Shown here: one piece after another, positions 1-8,323 of the stretch
Layout of the letters: every line of letters starts with the position of its first letter
Position numbering within the stretch: position 1 is the stretch's first letter
NCBI RefSeq assembly: GCF_052113225.1
Contig: NZ_JBFRCT010000006.1
Location: 310,001-374,000 of the forward strand
Length of the DNA stretch: 64,000 bases
DNA from: Pristimantibacillus sp052113225
GTDB taxonomy: Bacteria; Bacillota; Bacilli; Paenibacillales; Paenibacillaceae
Direction: 5' to 3'
Notes under the pieces: model-generated
Told to the model about the DNA's origin: nothing
The model's input: the letters and a program-made list of their open reading frames with translations, nothing else
Databases searched by the model: none
Program-made: the position numbers and the translations under genes

Positions 1-263
1 AAATTACCATTTCAGTGGCTATGGAACCGGATCAAGAGAAGGTACGGCTTACGATTCGTGATGAGGGAATGGGGATTCCGGATACGATTATCCGCCAGAT
101 TGGTCAGCCCTTTATTACGACCAAGGAAAAGGGAACAGGGCTAGGCCTGATGATCAGCTCCCGGATTATTGAAGCTCATCGCGGGCTGATGAACATATCG
201 AGTGTTCCTGACGAAGGAACAACAATTGAGATTATTCTGCCGTTAAATATGGAAGAACAATAA
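1..263 (+). CDS. Sensor histidine kinase, C-terminal ATPase end (partial)
   Basis: The open frame runs in from the left edge (first full codon at 3) and stops at 261-263. The visible 87 residues are the end of a GHKL ATPase domain: the G1 box DEGMGIP and the G2 box KGTGLGL with the ATP-lid motif PFITTKEK are present, and the chain ends shortly after the last beta strand, as is usual for histidine kinases. Sensor and dimerisation parts lie outside the window, so the signal and partner regulator are unknown. It is the last gene before a bidirectional terminator. Confidence 0.85.
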   Translation, partial: ITISVAMEPDQEKVRLTIRDEGMGIPDTIIRQIGQPFITTKEKGTGLGLMISSRIIEAHRGLMNISSVPDEGTTIEIILPLNMEEQ

Positions 264-265
264 AT

Positions 266-297
266 AAAAGGCTGAGCGATTTTACGCTCAGCCTTTT
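266..297. terminator. Bidirectional intrinsic terminator
   Basis: A 12-bp perfect stem, AAAGGCTGAGCG (267-278) with CGCTCAGCCTTT (285-296), encloses a 6-nt loop and is flanked by A and T runs. It lies between the convergent kinase tail (+) and LacI gene (-) and can serve both. Confidence 0.85.
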
Positions 298-299
298 AT

Positions 300-1313
300 T
301 TATTGGATAGGAGATACGGACCGGCGGATAATTAATTCCGCGGGCAGGACGATTTTTTTCCAAGGACCGGCTTCCTCTTTGTTCTGAATACGGTCAATTA
401 GCATCTGCATGCCAAGATAACCGAATTGATAGGCTTGCTGCGCGGCAACCGTCATGAACGGATCCACTTCGGAGTAGGGGCCAAAATCATCAAAGCAGAC
501 GATCGAGATATCGTCTGGAATTTGGAGACTCCGCTTCCGCAGCAGGCGGATGACCTCGATAGCCAGCACATTATTGCCAGCAACGACCGCTGTTGGGAGC
601 GGTTGAAGCGAATCCAGCCAAGCCTCCATCTCCGACAGATCATTACGAGGCCCGTAGCTCGTCTCGAATACGATTTTCTCGTCGTAGGTGAGTCCATTCA
701 AGATGAGTGCTTCCTTGTAGCCCTCTAGTCGAAGCCTCGCACTGGATATCGTATCCGAACCATTAACGATTGCAATTCGTTGATGCCCTTGCTGCACAAG
801 GTGGTTGACTAACCCCCTAGCGCCTTCCTTGCTATCTCCAAGCACAATATCACATTCCACGCCCGGTACTTCCCGGTCCAGCAGGACAAACGGAATGTTA
901 TGCCGCTGCAACGATTCGAGATGGGGCTGAGACGGATCTCCCGCTGGGGCAATCAACACGCCGTCCACGCGAGTCGTCAGAATCGTGTTAATATAATCGG
1001 CTTCCTTATCGAGGTTTTCATCACTGTTGCCAAACAGCAGGCGATAGCCGTTTTTAGTTGCAGCATCTTCTGCGCCACGCGACAGCGTTGTATAGAAGGG
1101 GTTCGTAATATCGGTAATAAGCAGGAATAAGCTTCGGGTCTGCTGCAGCACAAGGCTGCGGGCCATCTGGTTAGGAACGTAGTTCAATTCCTCCATCACT
1201 TTTTTGACTTTTGCCCTCGTCTTTTCACTTATTCTGCCTGTGTTATTGATAACTCTAGAAACGGTCATTGCGGATACATTGGCCTTCTCCGCAATATCAT
1301 AGATTGTAACCAT
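300..1313 (-). CDS. LacI/GalR-family transcriptional regulator of the fucose operon
   Basis: 337 aa, the usual LacI-family length. The N-terminus holds the helix-turn-helix and hinge (TIYDIAEKANVSAMTVSRV, then INNTGRIS), followed by a periplasmic-binding-like effector domain from about residue 60. The ATG start has the standard LacI beginning. The gene is divergent from the L-fucose genes, with a LacI-type operator in the shared spacer, so it is inferred to be their repressor, responding to a fucose-pathway sugar or phosphate. A CcpA role is unlikely given this location, but the effector cannot be read from sequence. Confidence 0.9.
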   Translation of the reverse strand: MVTIYDIAEKANVSAMTVSRVINNTGRISEKTRAKVKKVMEELNYVPNQMARSLVLQQTRSLFLLITDITNPFYTTLSRGAEDAATKNGYRLLFGNSDENLDKEADYINTILTTRVDGVLIAPAGDPSQPHLESLQRHNIPFVLLDREVPGVECDIVLGDSKEGARGLVNHLVQQGHQRIAIVNGSDTISSARLRLEGYKEALILNGLTYDEKIVFETSYGPRNDLSEMEAWLDSLQPLPTAVVAGNNVLAIEVIRLLRKRSLQIPDDISIVCFDDFGPYSEVDPFMTVAAQQAYQFGYLGMQMLIDRIQNKEEAGPWKKIVLPAELIIRRSVSPIQ

Positions 1314-1366
1314 ACACGACTACTCCTCATCGACAATTCATGCTTTTATCTTACAAGAGAAAACGA

Positions 1367-1395
1367 TTGACAGCAACAGTAGGTCTTGCTAAATT
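1367..1395 (+). promoter_or_regulatory. Promoter of the fucose operon
   Basis: TTGACA (1367-1372) and TAAATT (1390-1395) are separated by 17 bp, a good sigma-A promoter directed at the isomerase gene. The Shine-Dalgarno GGAGGGG lies at 1437-1443 before ATG 1449. Confidence 0.65.
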
Positions 1396-1398
1396 AGA

Positions 1399-1410
1399 GT
1401 TATCGGTAAC
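1399..1410. promoter_or_regulatory. LacI-type operator
   Basis: GTTATCGGTAAC is a near-perfect dyad with the central CG typical of LacI/GalR operators; only one base pair breaks the symmetry. It sits just downstream of the -10 box, over the expected transcription start, where bound repressor would block initiation. Confidence 0.65.
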
Positions 1411-1448
1411 ATTTTATATACACTATTCATTCATTTGGAGGGGTATTT

Positions 1449-3239
1449 ATGACGGACATCGCTTATCGCTTTCAGAATGGTTTTCCTAAGATCGGTATAC
1501 GGCCTACGATAGACGGACGACGCAAGGGAGTTCGCGAATCGCTTGAAGTACAAACGATGAACATGGCAAGATCGGTAGCTAATCTGATTTCAGAACATTT
1601 GCGCTATCCGAATGGTGAGCCGGTTGAATGTGTCATTGCAGAATCGACGATTGGCGGTGTGGCAGAAGCTGCTGCATGTGCAAATCAATTTGCCCGTGAG
1701 AATGTTGGGGTATCGATAACGGTAACGCCATGCTGGTGTTATGGTACGGAAACAATGGATATGAATGCTTCTATCCCGAATGCGGTATGGGGCTTTAACG
1801 GAACCGAACGCCCGGGCGCTGTTTATCTGGCAGCCGTACTCGCGGGTTATGCTCAGAAAGGGATTCCGGCGTTTGGTATATATGGTGAAGAGGTACAGGA
1901 ATCAACAGATACCACTATTCCTGATGATGTAAGAGGCAAATTGTTGTCGTTTGCGAAAGCTGGTCTTGCTGTAGCCTATATGCGCGGCAAATCCTATCTA
2001 TCAATGGGCTCGGTGTCCATGGGTATTGCGGGCTCAATTGTAAGCGATTCCTTTTTCCAGGAATACCTTGGTATGCGCACGGAATATATCGATATGTCCG
2101 AGTTTGTCCGCCGCTTCGAAGAGCAGATCTATGATCCTGCTGAATTTGAGAAAGCGCTGTCTTGGGTGAAAGAGAACTGCGTGGAAGGACATGACAATAA
2201 CCCGGCCGCGATTCAAACCTCTCGCGAGAAGAAGGATCAGGATTGGGAGACCGTTGTGAAAATGACAATCATCGCCCGTGACTTGATGATCGGCAACCCT
2301 CGTCTCGCGGAGCTTGGATTTGGAGAAGAAGCGATGGGCCATAATGCGGTTGTGTCCGGCTTCCAGGGACAACGGCAATGGACGGATCATTTCCCGAACG
2401 GAGATTTCATGGAAGCGATCTTGAACTCATCGTTTGACTGGAACGGAATACGTCCTCCATTTATCGTAGCTACGGAAAATGACAGCTTGAATGGTGTCGT
2501 GATGCTGTTTGGTTACCTGCTGACGAATACTCCGCAAATTTTCGCCGATGTGCGGACTTACTGGAGCCCGGCTTCGGTGGAGCGCGTAACGGGGCATAAG
2601 CTTGAAGGTCACGCAGCTAATGGCATTTTGCACTTGTTGAACTCGGGCTCAGCAACACTTGATGGCACAGGTGAGCAGCAAATTGACGGCAAGCCTGCGA
2701 TGAAGCCTTTCTGGGATATTACCGAGAAGGAAGCAGCGGATTGCCTTGCAGCAACCTCTTGGCGGCCAGCCGGCGTTGAATATTTCCGTGGAGGCGGATT
2801 CTCCTCCGACTTCTTGTCCCGCGGAGGTATGCCAATGACAATGTCTCGGATCAACTTCGTTAAGGGAGTTGGACCGGTTCTTCAAATCGCCGAAGGCTAT
2901 TCGGTTGAATTGCCTAGCGACGTTCATGCTAAGCTCGACAACCGGACGGACCCAACCTGGCCAACGACTTGGTTTGCTCCGATTCTGACGGGCAAAGGTG
3001 CTTTTACCACGGTTTATGATGTGATGGATAACTGGGGAGCAAATCATGGCTCGATCAGCTTCGGTCATATTGGAGCCGAGTTGATTACGCTCGCTTCGAT
3101 GCTGCGTATTCCGGTCAATATGCACAATGTGTCGGAAGAAGCTATTTTCCGTCCACGGGCATGGGGATTATTCGGAACTAACGACAAAGAGGCTGCTGAT
3201 TATCGTGCTTGCTCGAACTTTGGACCATTGTACAAATAA
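1449..3239 (+). CDS. fucI: L-fucose isomerase
   Basis: 596 aa, close to the roughly 590 aa of known FucI enzymes, which convert L-fucose to L-fuculose (and D-arabinose to D-ribulose) with Mn2+. The family signature is clear over the whole length: the N-terminal FPKIGIRPTIDGRRKGVRES, the middle segment IVATENDSLNGVVMLFGY that carries metal-binding acids, and the C-terminal GHIGAELITLASMLRIPVN. First gene of a four-gene operon; 33 bp separate it from the aldolase. The start is ATG with SD GGAGGGG six bases upstream. Confidence 0.96.
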   Translation: MTDIAYRFQNGFPKIGIRPTIDGRRKGVRESLEVQTMNMARSVANLISEHLRYPNGEPVECVIAESTIGGVAEAAACANQFARENVGVSITVTPCWCYGTETMDMNASIPNAVWGFNGTERPGAVYLAAVLAGYAQKGIPAFGIYGEEVQESTDTTIPDDVRGKLLSFAKAGLAVAYMRGKSYLSMGSVSMGIAGSIVSDSFFQEYLGMRTEYIDMSEFVRRFEEQIYDPAEFEKALSWVKENCVEGHDNNPAAIQTSREKKDQDWETVVKMTIIARDLMIGNPRLAELGFGEEAMGHNAVVSGFQGQRQWTDHFPNGDFMEAILNSSFDWNGIRPPFIVATENDSLNGVVMLFGYLLTNTPQIFADVRTYWSPASVERVTGHKLEGHAANGILHLLNSGSATLDGTGEQQIDGKPAMKPFWDITEKEAADCLAATSWRPAGVEYFRGGGFSSDFLSRGGMPMTMSRINFVKGVGPVLQIAEGYSVELPSDVHAKLDNRTDPTWPTTWFAPILTGKGAFTTVYDVMDNWGANHGSISFGHIGAELITLASMLRIPVNMHNVSEEAIFRPRAWGLFGTNDKEAADYRACSNFGPLYK

Positions 3240-3272
3240 AAAACTTGGGAATTCTGAAATTCTTTTTAGGGG

Positions 3273-3932
3273 ATGAGAGCATTGGAGATTCGGCAGGAGC
3301 TTTGCAAATACGCAAGAAAGACAGTTTCTAATAAACTGGTCGTTGGACCCGGCGGCAATATTAGTGCGAAGCATGAAGGAAAGATGTATCTTTCGCCAAG
3401 CGGCTTTGCCCTTGATGAGATCGAACCTGAGCAATGGGTAGCGGTTGATATTGAGACAGGTGCGGTGGAGGATAACGGACTCCGTCCTTCTTCTGAGGTG
3501 CTGATGCATCTTTATTCTTATCGTGCGAACCCGTCGATTGGCGCTATCGTGCATACGCATCCGCCGTATTGTATCGCTTTTACATTAGTGGAAGAGAATC
3601 TTCCGATTATGTTCCCTGACCAAGCGGCACTTGTTGGCAAGACGATCTATATTCCATATGTACTGCCAACTACGGAAAAGCTGGCGGACGCGCTTGCTCC
3701 TAAGGTGAATGAAGCGAGCAGCATTTTGCTTGGCAATCATGGACTTGTTACAACTGGACGTAATTTGCGCGAAGCTTATTACCGGACAGAGGTTGTTGAG
3801 GAGAGCGCGAAGATTTTCCTTATTGCAAGCCAAGTGAAAGAGCCTAAGGTGCTGACGAAGGAAGAGTTTGAGGAAATTGCCTCACTCGAAAGTGAAGCTT
3901 ACCGGATTAAGCTGTTTCAGAAGCAGCAATAA
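3273..3932 (+). CDS. fucA: L-fuculose-1-phosphate aldolase (class II)
   Basis: 219 aa, standard for the AraD/FucA family. Zn ligands and the catalytic acid are visible in SSEVLMHLYSY and IVHTHPPYCIAF, plus GNHGLVT further on. It would split L-fuculose-1-phosphate to dihydroxyacetone phosphate and L-lactaldehyde. Start choice is uncertain: the AGGGG at 3268-3272 touches ATG 3273, so the in-frame TTG at 3282 (about 9 bases downstream of the SD) may be the true start; it would remove three residues. Confidence 0.9.
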   Translation: MRALEIRQELCKYARKTVSNKLVVGPGGNISAKHEGKMYLSPSGFALDEIEPEQWVAVDIETGAVEDNGLRPSSEVLMHLYSYRANPSIGAIVHTHPPYCIAFTLVEENLPIMFPDQAALVGKTIYIPYVLPTTEKLADALAPKVNEASSILLGNHGLVTTGRNLREAYYRTEVVEESAKIFLIASQVKEPKVLTKEEFEEIASLESEAYRIKLFQKQQ

Positions 3933-3972
3933 CAAATGGACGGCGGCTGCCGCTGCAAGAGGAGTGTAACAT

Positions 3973-5457
3973 TTGGTGCAAACAACCGTATTGGCGTTTG
4001 ATCTAGGAGCGAGCAGCGGCAGAGCGCTGATTGGCCGGCTGATGCTGACGGAGGCCGGAGAGCGCAGGCTGGAAGTGGAGGAGCTTCACCGTTTTCCGAA
4101 TGTCGCGGTTCAGGTTGGACGTCATCTGCACTGGGATATATTGAGGCTGCTCCAGGAGATGAAGCATGCGCTGCGTAAGGCATTCCAAGCTGGTCATCAG
4201 CCCGTCACTTTTGGCGTGGACACTTGGGGAGTGGACTTCGGCCTGCTGGATGCCAATGGGGAACTGCTTGGGAACCCCTATCATTATCGGGATCCTCAGA
4301 CAGAAGGACTGATTGAAGAAGTCTCTGGTAGGTTTGGTAAAGAGGAGCTTTTTCGTCAGGGTGGACTGCAGTTTATGCCTTTCAACACCGTCTATCAGCT
4401 GTATGCGATGAAAAAGGCAGCTTCGCCTAAGCTGGAGGCTGCAAGGACTTTGCTGCTAACACCGGATTTGCTCGTTTATTTATTGACGGGACAACGTGTT
4501 TGCGAATTTTCGATGGCGACAACAACGCAGCTTCTACATCCAGAAAGTCGACATTGGAATTCTGATTTGATGGAGCAGCTGGGGATTCCAGTTGAAATGT
4601 TTCTTGACCCCATTTATCCGGGAACCCGTATTGGTCCGTTGTCAGAGGAAGTGTGTGAAGAGCTGGGTATACCGTCTGTGGAAGCAGTTGCCGTTGCCAC
4701 GCATGATACGGAATCGGCAGTGGCGGCTATTCCGGCGAAGGCAGAGCCGTTTGCTTACCTGGTCTGTGGCACATGGTCGCTGGTGGGAACGGAGCTCGAT
4801 CAGCCACTGCTGTCTGAAGAAGCGATGGCCCTTGAGTTCTCGAATGAGGGCGGTGTAGGGGGCAAATATCAGCTGCTCAAAAACATTATGGGCTTGTGGA
4901 TTCTGCAAGAATGCAAGCGCGAATGGGATGAGCAGGGGAACGTCTATTCATTTGCAGAATTAGCTGTGATGGCTGAGCGGGAAGAAGCTTTCCGGAGTTT
5001 GATTAATCCAGATGACTTGCGTTTCTTCGGACCGTCCAATATGACGGAGAAGGTAAGAGGATACTGCCGCGAGACAGGGCAGCCTGTTCCGATAAGTGAG
5101 TCGGCAATGGCACGATGTATTATGGACAGCCTTGCCCTCAAGTATCGAAATGCGCTGGAGCAGATCGAAAAGCTTACGGGAGAGCGCTACAGCGGGATGC
5201 ATATGGTTGGGGGGGGAATTCAGAACCAGCTGCTATGCCGCCTGACAGCCAATGCGATTGGCCGTCCAGTATGGGCAGGACCGGTAGAAGCTAGCGCGAT
5301 CGGCAATATGCTGGCGCAATTTATGGCACTGGGAGAATGTGCAGATTTGGAAGAGGCAAGACAATTATCTGCTGCTTCTTTTCCGGTGGAGGTATACGAA
5401 CCGTCGGAAACGGATGTTTGGAATGTGACCTATGAACGATTCAAGCAGCTGCTGTAG
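3973..5457 (+). CDS. FGGY-family kinase, rhamnulokinase-like, probable L-fuculokinase
   Basis: 494 aa. The phosphate-1 motif LAFDLGASSGRALIG is the rhamnulokinase (RhaB) form rather than that of E. coli FucK, and later motifs (FGVDTWGVDFGLLD, CGTWSLVG, HMVGGGIQNQLLCRL) agree with the FGGY fold. Position between fuculose-phosphate aldolase and fucose mutarotase indicates that the substrate is L-fuculose, with ATP as donor; substrate is inferred from context. It starts with TTG at 3973 (or GTG 3976) behind AAGAGGAG. Confidence 0.88.
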   Translation: MVQTTVLAFDLGASSGRALIGRLMLTEAGERRLEVEELHRFPNVAVQVGRHLHWDILRLLQEMKHALRKAFQAGHQPVTFGVDTWGVDFGLLDANGELLGNPYHYRDPQTEGLIEEVSGRFGKEELFRQGGLQFMPFNTVYQLYAMKKAASPKLEAARTLLLTPDLLVYLLTGQRVCEFSMATTTQLLHPESRHWNSDLMEQLGIPVEMFLDPIYPGTRIGPLSEEVCEELGIPSVEAVAVATHDTESAVAAIPAKAEPFAYLVCGTWSLVGTELDQPLLSEEAMALEFSNEGGVGGKYQLLKNIMGLWILQECKREWDEQGNVYSFAELAVMAEREEAFRSLINPDDLRFFGPSNMTEKVRGYCRETGQPVPISESAMARCIMDSLALKYRNALEQIEKLTGERYSGMHMVGGGIQNQLLCRLTANAIGRPVWAGPVEASAIGNMLAQFMALGECADLEEARQLSAASFPVEVYEPSETDVWNVTYERFKQLL

Positions 5458-5483
5458 GCTGCATACATGGGAGGACCGTAGCA

Positions 5484-5912
5484 ATGCTGAATGGGATTCC
5501 GAAAATCATTTCACCCGAGCTGCTGAAAGTGCTGATGGAGATGGGGCATAGCGATGAGCTTGTGCTTGCTGACGGGAACTTCCCGGCGGCAAGCCATGCG
5601 CAGCGTCTCGTCCGCTGCGACGGGCATAGTGTGCCGGAGCTGCTCGACGTAATTCTTCAGCTGTTCCCGCTTGATCAATACGTGGAGAAGCCGGCAGCGC
5701 TCATGCAGGTGGTACCCGGAGATCCGGCAGAAACGCCGATCTGGGAACAATATAGATCCATTATTGTGCAGCGCAGCGGGCTTGAGGAGCCGTTCGAGAA
5801 AGTGGAGCGATTCGCTTTCTACGAGCGTGCGAAGAAAGCCTACGCGATCGTCGCGACAGGGGAAAGCGCGATCTATGCCAACCTGATTCTGAAAAAAGGC
5901 GTCATTAAATAG
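5484..5912 (+). CDS. fucU: L-fucose mutarotase, RbsD/FucU family
   Basis: 142 aa, matching FucU length. The family motif ELVLADGNFPAASHAQRL near residue 25 carries the conserved Asp and His of the sugar site, and RAKKAYAIVATGESAIYANL ends the domain. It would interconvert alpha and beta fucose anomers, feeding the isomerase. It lies 26 bp after the kinase and is the last operon gene. No fucose transporter or fucosidase is present in the window. Confidence 0.93.
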   Translation: MLNGIPKIISPELLKVLMEMGHSDELVLADGNFPAASHAQRLVRCDGHSVPELLDVILQLFPLDQYVEKPAALMQVVPGDPAETPIWEQYRSIIVQRSGLEEPFEKVERFAFYERAKKAYAIVATGESAIYANLILKKGVIK

Positions 5913-5927
5913 CTAGCTGCTTCTGCC

Positions 5928-5955
5928 AAAGCTGTCCGTATGGACAGCTTTTTTT
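5928..5955 (+). terminator. Terminator of the fucose operon
   Basis: AAAGCTGTCC (5928-5937), loop GTAT, GGACAGCTTT (5942-5951) and a T run: a textbook rho-independent terminator 16 bp after fucU. Confidence 0.9.
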
Positions 5956-5984
5956 GTTTGGTACCGACACTGGGGCTCGGAGCC

Positions 5985-6600
5985 AAATAAGTCGCAAAAA
6001 CCGTACTGCAGAGGGTGTGGCGCGTTGCCGTGGGGTGAAAGTAGCCCAATAAGTCACAAAAACCGTACTACAGAGTGGGGGACGAGTTGCTGTGAGGGAG
6101 AAGTAGCCAAATAAGTCGGAAAAACCGTACTGCAGGGGGTGCCACGCATTGACGTGAGGTAGAGGTACCCAAATAAGTCGGAAAAACCGTACTGCAGGGG
6201 GTGCCACGCATTGACGTAAGGTAGAGGTACCCAAATAAGTCGCAAAAACCGTACTGCAAAGGGTGTGGCGCGTTACCGTGAGGTGAAAGTAGCAAATAAG
6301 TCGGAAAAACCGTACTGCAGAGGGTGTGGCGCGTTACCGTGTGGTGAAAGTAGCTAAATAAGTCGCAAAAACCGTACTACAGAGGGCGTGGCGCGTTGCC
6401 GTGGGGTGAAAGTAGCCAAATAAGTCGCAAAAACCGTACTGCAGAGGGTGGGACGAGTTGCTGTGAGGGAGAAGTAGCCAAATAAGTCGCAAAAACCTTG
6501 CTGCAGGGGTGGGACGAATTGCTGTGAGGGAGAAGTAGCCAAATAAGTCGGAAAAACCGTACTGCAAAGGTTGTGCCGAATTGGCTTGGGCTAATAAGGG
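5985..6600. repeat. Array of ten 62-bp tandem repeats
   Basis: Units begin at 5985, 6047, 6109, 6171, 6233, 6294, 6356, 6418, 6480 and 6541, i.e. every 61-62 bp. Each has a nearly constant 29-bp core (reverse strand form: CTGCAGTACGG, T-rich middle, CTTATTTGG) and a 33-bp second part that comes in three related versions: version a in units 1, 5, 6, 7; b in 2, 8, 9; c in 3 and 4; unit 10 is degenerate. The period is not a multiple of three, so the overlapping minus-strand open frames here, which repeat the same peptide in all frames, are not genes. No other gene lies between 5913 and 6669. Confidence 0.95.
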
Positions 6601-6620
6601 GAGACAGAGGTGGGAGTGTA

Positions 6621-6671
6621 AATAATTAAAACAGGCAGTGCCGAAATTCGGCACTGCCTGTTTTAATTATT
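6621..6671. terminator. Bidirectional terminator, 24-bp perfect inverted repeat
   Basis: The arm 6621-6644 pairs perfectly with 6648-6671 around a 3-nt turn; the core is CAGGCAGTGCCGA and the ends are A/T rich, giving T runs on both strands. It overlaps the stop codon of the minus-strand gene that ends at 6670. Confidence 0.85.
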
Positions 6672-8298
6672 AAGTCGTCTTAAACGTATACGATTTGCGT
6701 AAAGCCTCGCGGTTCTTTGAATCAAACACGACGATCTCGATTTTATGGCTGCCAGTTTTTAGCTTATCGGGCTGAATTGAGAAGGTATAAGGATACTGCT
6801 GTCGTGTCAGAACGACAGCGTCGTCGAGCTTAATGACCACTTTACTGATGTAAGGGTCATAAGTTTTTACCCATACGATTCCGGTAGCTGGTTTGCCGAT
6901 AGTGCCCTGATTCGCAAACTTGGATACACTCTTCGTGTAACTGCTGGTTCCTGAGACAACCTTGGACAAGTAATAGGAGTCTTGAATCATCTTGCTGTAT
7001 GAGCTTAGCAATGCCGGACTCTCCGTCAAGCTGAAGTTATTAAGGCTCCGATCAGCACTATAGGAATCTGTGAGTGTGTTCAAGCTGAACCAGTTGATTG
7101 ATTTTACCCGAGGGTATTTCAGCTTTGCACCGTGATAGAGCATGTTCATCTTCGTGATCGCAAAATTAACCGTAGATGTATTGCCTGCTTTACTGAAATG
7201 GGTAGCGCCAAATTCGCTGACCATAATTGGCTTGCGAGAAGCGTACAGCTTGTACACATAATCGATGGAATCAAGTGGATTCACTTGATCGGCCGGCTCT
7301 TTGACGTTGCCATTAAAGTATTTCACGCTGTAGATACTGAGGCCGACCCAATCCACCCAGTCATCCCCCGGATAGTAGGAGGCGATTTTCTGCTTTGGAT
7401 TGGCAGCAGGTGACCAGACCATCGCTACGTTCGGAGCTTCTTCCTTCATCACTTTTGATACAAGACGGAATTTCTCAATGTACAGCGAAGGGTTACCGTA
7501 CCACTTCACCCAGCTGCCGTTCATCTCGGAGGCGAATCGCAGAAAGATTGGAACGCCGGCAGATTTCGCATCCTTTGCGAATTTGCGTAAGTATGCATCA
7601 TCTTTAACTGCGCTTAATCCGTTATCCGGCTGCAGGGCAAGCTGAATGGCTCCGCCTGCTTTCTTGACAGTCTCTGCCCAATGATAAGGAAAGGCACTGC
7701 CGTACTTATGGTAGTTGAAATATGCAGCATGCTGCTTGCCTGCAAGCGTATTGAAGGCATTAAACTTGCCATCCTTCTTATCCTCAACACCGTTGTCTTT
7801 CTCCACATAAGCACCAATGTACATACCAGACGCTGGCTCAAATTTCGCCAGATTAGAATTCGTTGCAGTCGAAGCGCCAGCCTTCTCCAAATAAAGCTCA
7901 ATGTTGGTATTCAGCGCATCCGCCTTAGCGAGTACCGCATAATACGTATTCAGATCACCAGACTTCTCGCCAAGAGCCTTATGAATTTTGGCTTCCCGGT
8001 AATACGTATCGGCAGCTTTCTGGAACTGGTTGTCCTTGGTATAGCATTCAGCCAGCTTCCGCAAATAACCAGCCTGCTCCGACTGGGCGACCGCCAGCTC
8101 AAACTCCTTAATGGCCAGCTTGATTTTGCCTTGATTCATATAGGCAACACCATTCGTATAATGCTTCCAGTGATGGACGGTATCTGCTGCATGAGCGGTT
8201 TCGATCGGAGTAAAAGGTTGTGCTGCCAATGTAAGGATTAGTGCAAAAGCGAGAAAATAGCGAAGCCCTCGCCAGCCTTGCTTGCGTGTGATTAACAT
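6670..8298 (-). CDS. Secreted protein: TPR region, GH26-like glycoside hydrolase domain, C-terminal Ig-like domain
   Basis: 542 aa from the ATG at 8298, which has AGGAGG ten bases upstream; an earlier in-frame ATG at 8340 lacks an SD. A signal peptide (basic start, LALILTLAAQP-like core ending in AHA) precedes TPR-like helices (MNQGKIKLAIKEFELAVAQ) to about residue 120. A (beta/alpha)8-type domain follows with the GH26 hallmarks RFASEMNGSW (acid/base Glu), MVWSPAANP, YYPGDDWVDWVGLSIYS and KPIMVSEFGATH (nucleophile Glu). The last 90 residues resemble a bacterial Ig-like module. Likely acts on a beta-mannan or related glycan outside the cell; substrate unknown. It forms an operon with the upstream kinase gene. 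Confidence 0.8.
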   Translation of the reverse strand: MLITRKQGWRGLRYFLAFALILTLAAQPFTPIETAHAADTVHHWKHYTNGVAYMNQGKIKLAIKEFELAVAQSEQAGYLRKLAECYTKDNQFQKAADTYYREAKIHKALGEKSGDLNTYYAVLAKADALNTNIELYLEKAGASTATNSNLAKFEPASGMYIGAYVEKDNGVEDKKDGKFNAFNTLAGKQHAAYFNYHKYGSAFPYHWAETVKKAGGAIQLALQPDNGLSAVKDDAYLRKFAKDAKSAGVPIFLRFASEMNGSWVKWYGNPSLYIEKFRLVSKVMKEEAPNVAMVWSPAANPKQKIASYYPGDDWVDWVGLSIYSVKYFNGNVKEPADQVNPLDSIDYVYKLYASRKPIMVSEFGATHFSKAGNTSTVNFAITKMNMLYHGAKLKYPRVKSINWFSLNTLTDSYSADRSLNNFSLTESPALLSSYSKMIQDSYYLSKVVSGTSSYTKSVSKFANQGTIGKPATGIVWVKTYDPYISKVVIKLDDAVVLTRQQYPYTFSIQPDKLKTGSHKIEIVVFDSKNREALRKSYTFKTT

Positions 8299-8323
8299 GT
8301 TGTGTTGTCCTCCTTTGGAACGA

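Noticed and set aside
5985..6600. Possible CRISPR array (29-bp repeats with about 33-bp spacers).
   Set aside because: The spacers are themselves repeated and related in three versions, the repeats vary, and no cas genes are present.
5905..6654. Several overlapping minus-strand open frames across the 62-bp repeats.
   Set aside because: The period is not divisible by three, so the same peptide appears in all frames; there is no start context or SD. They are products of the repeat.
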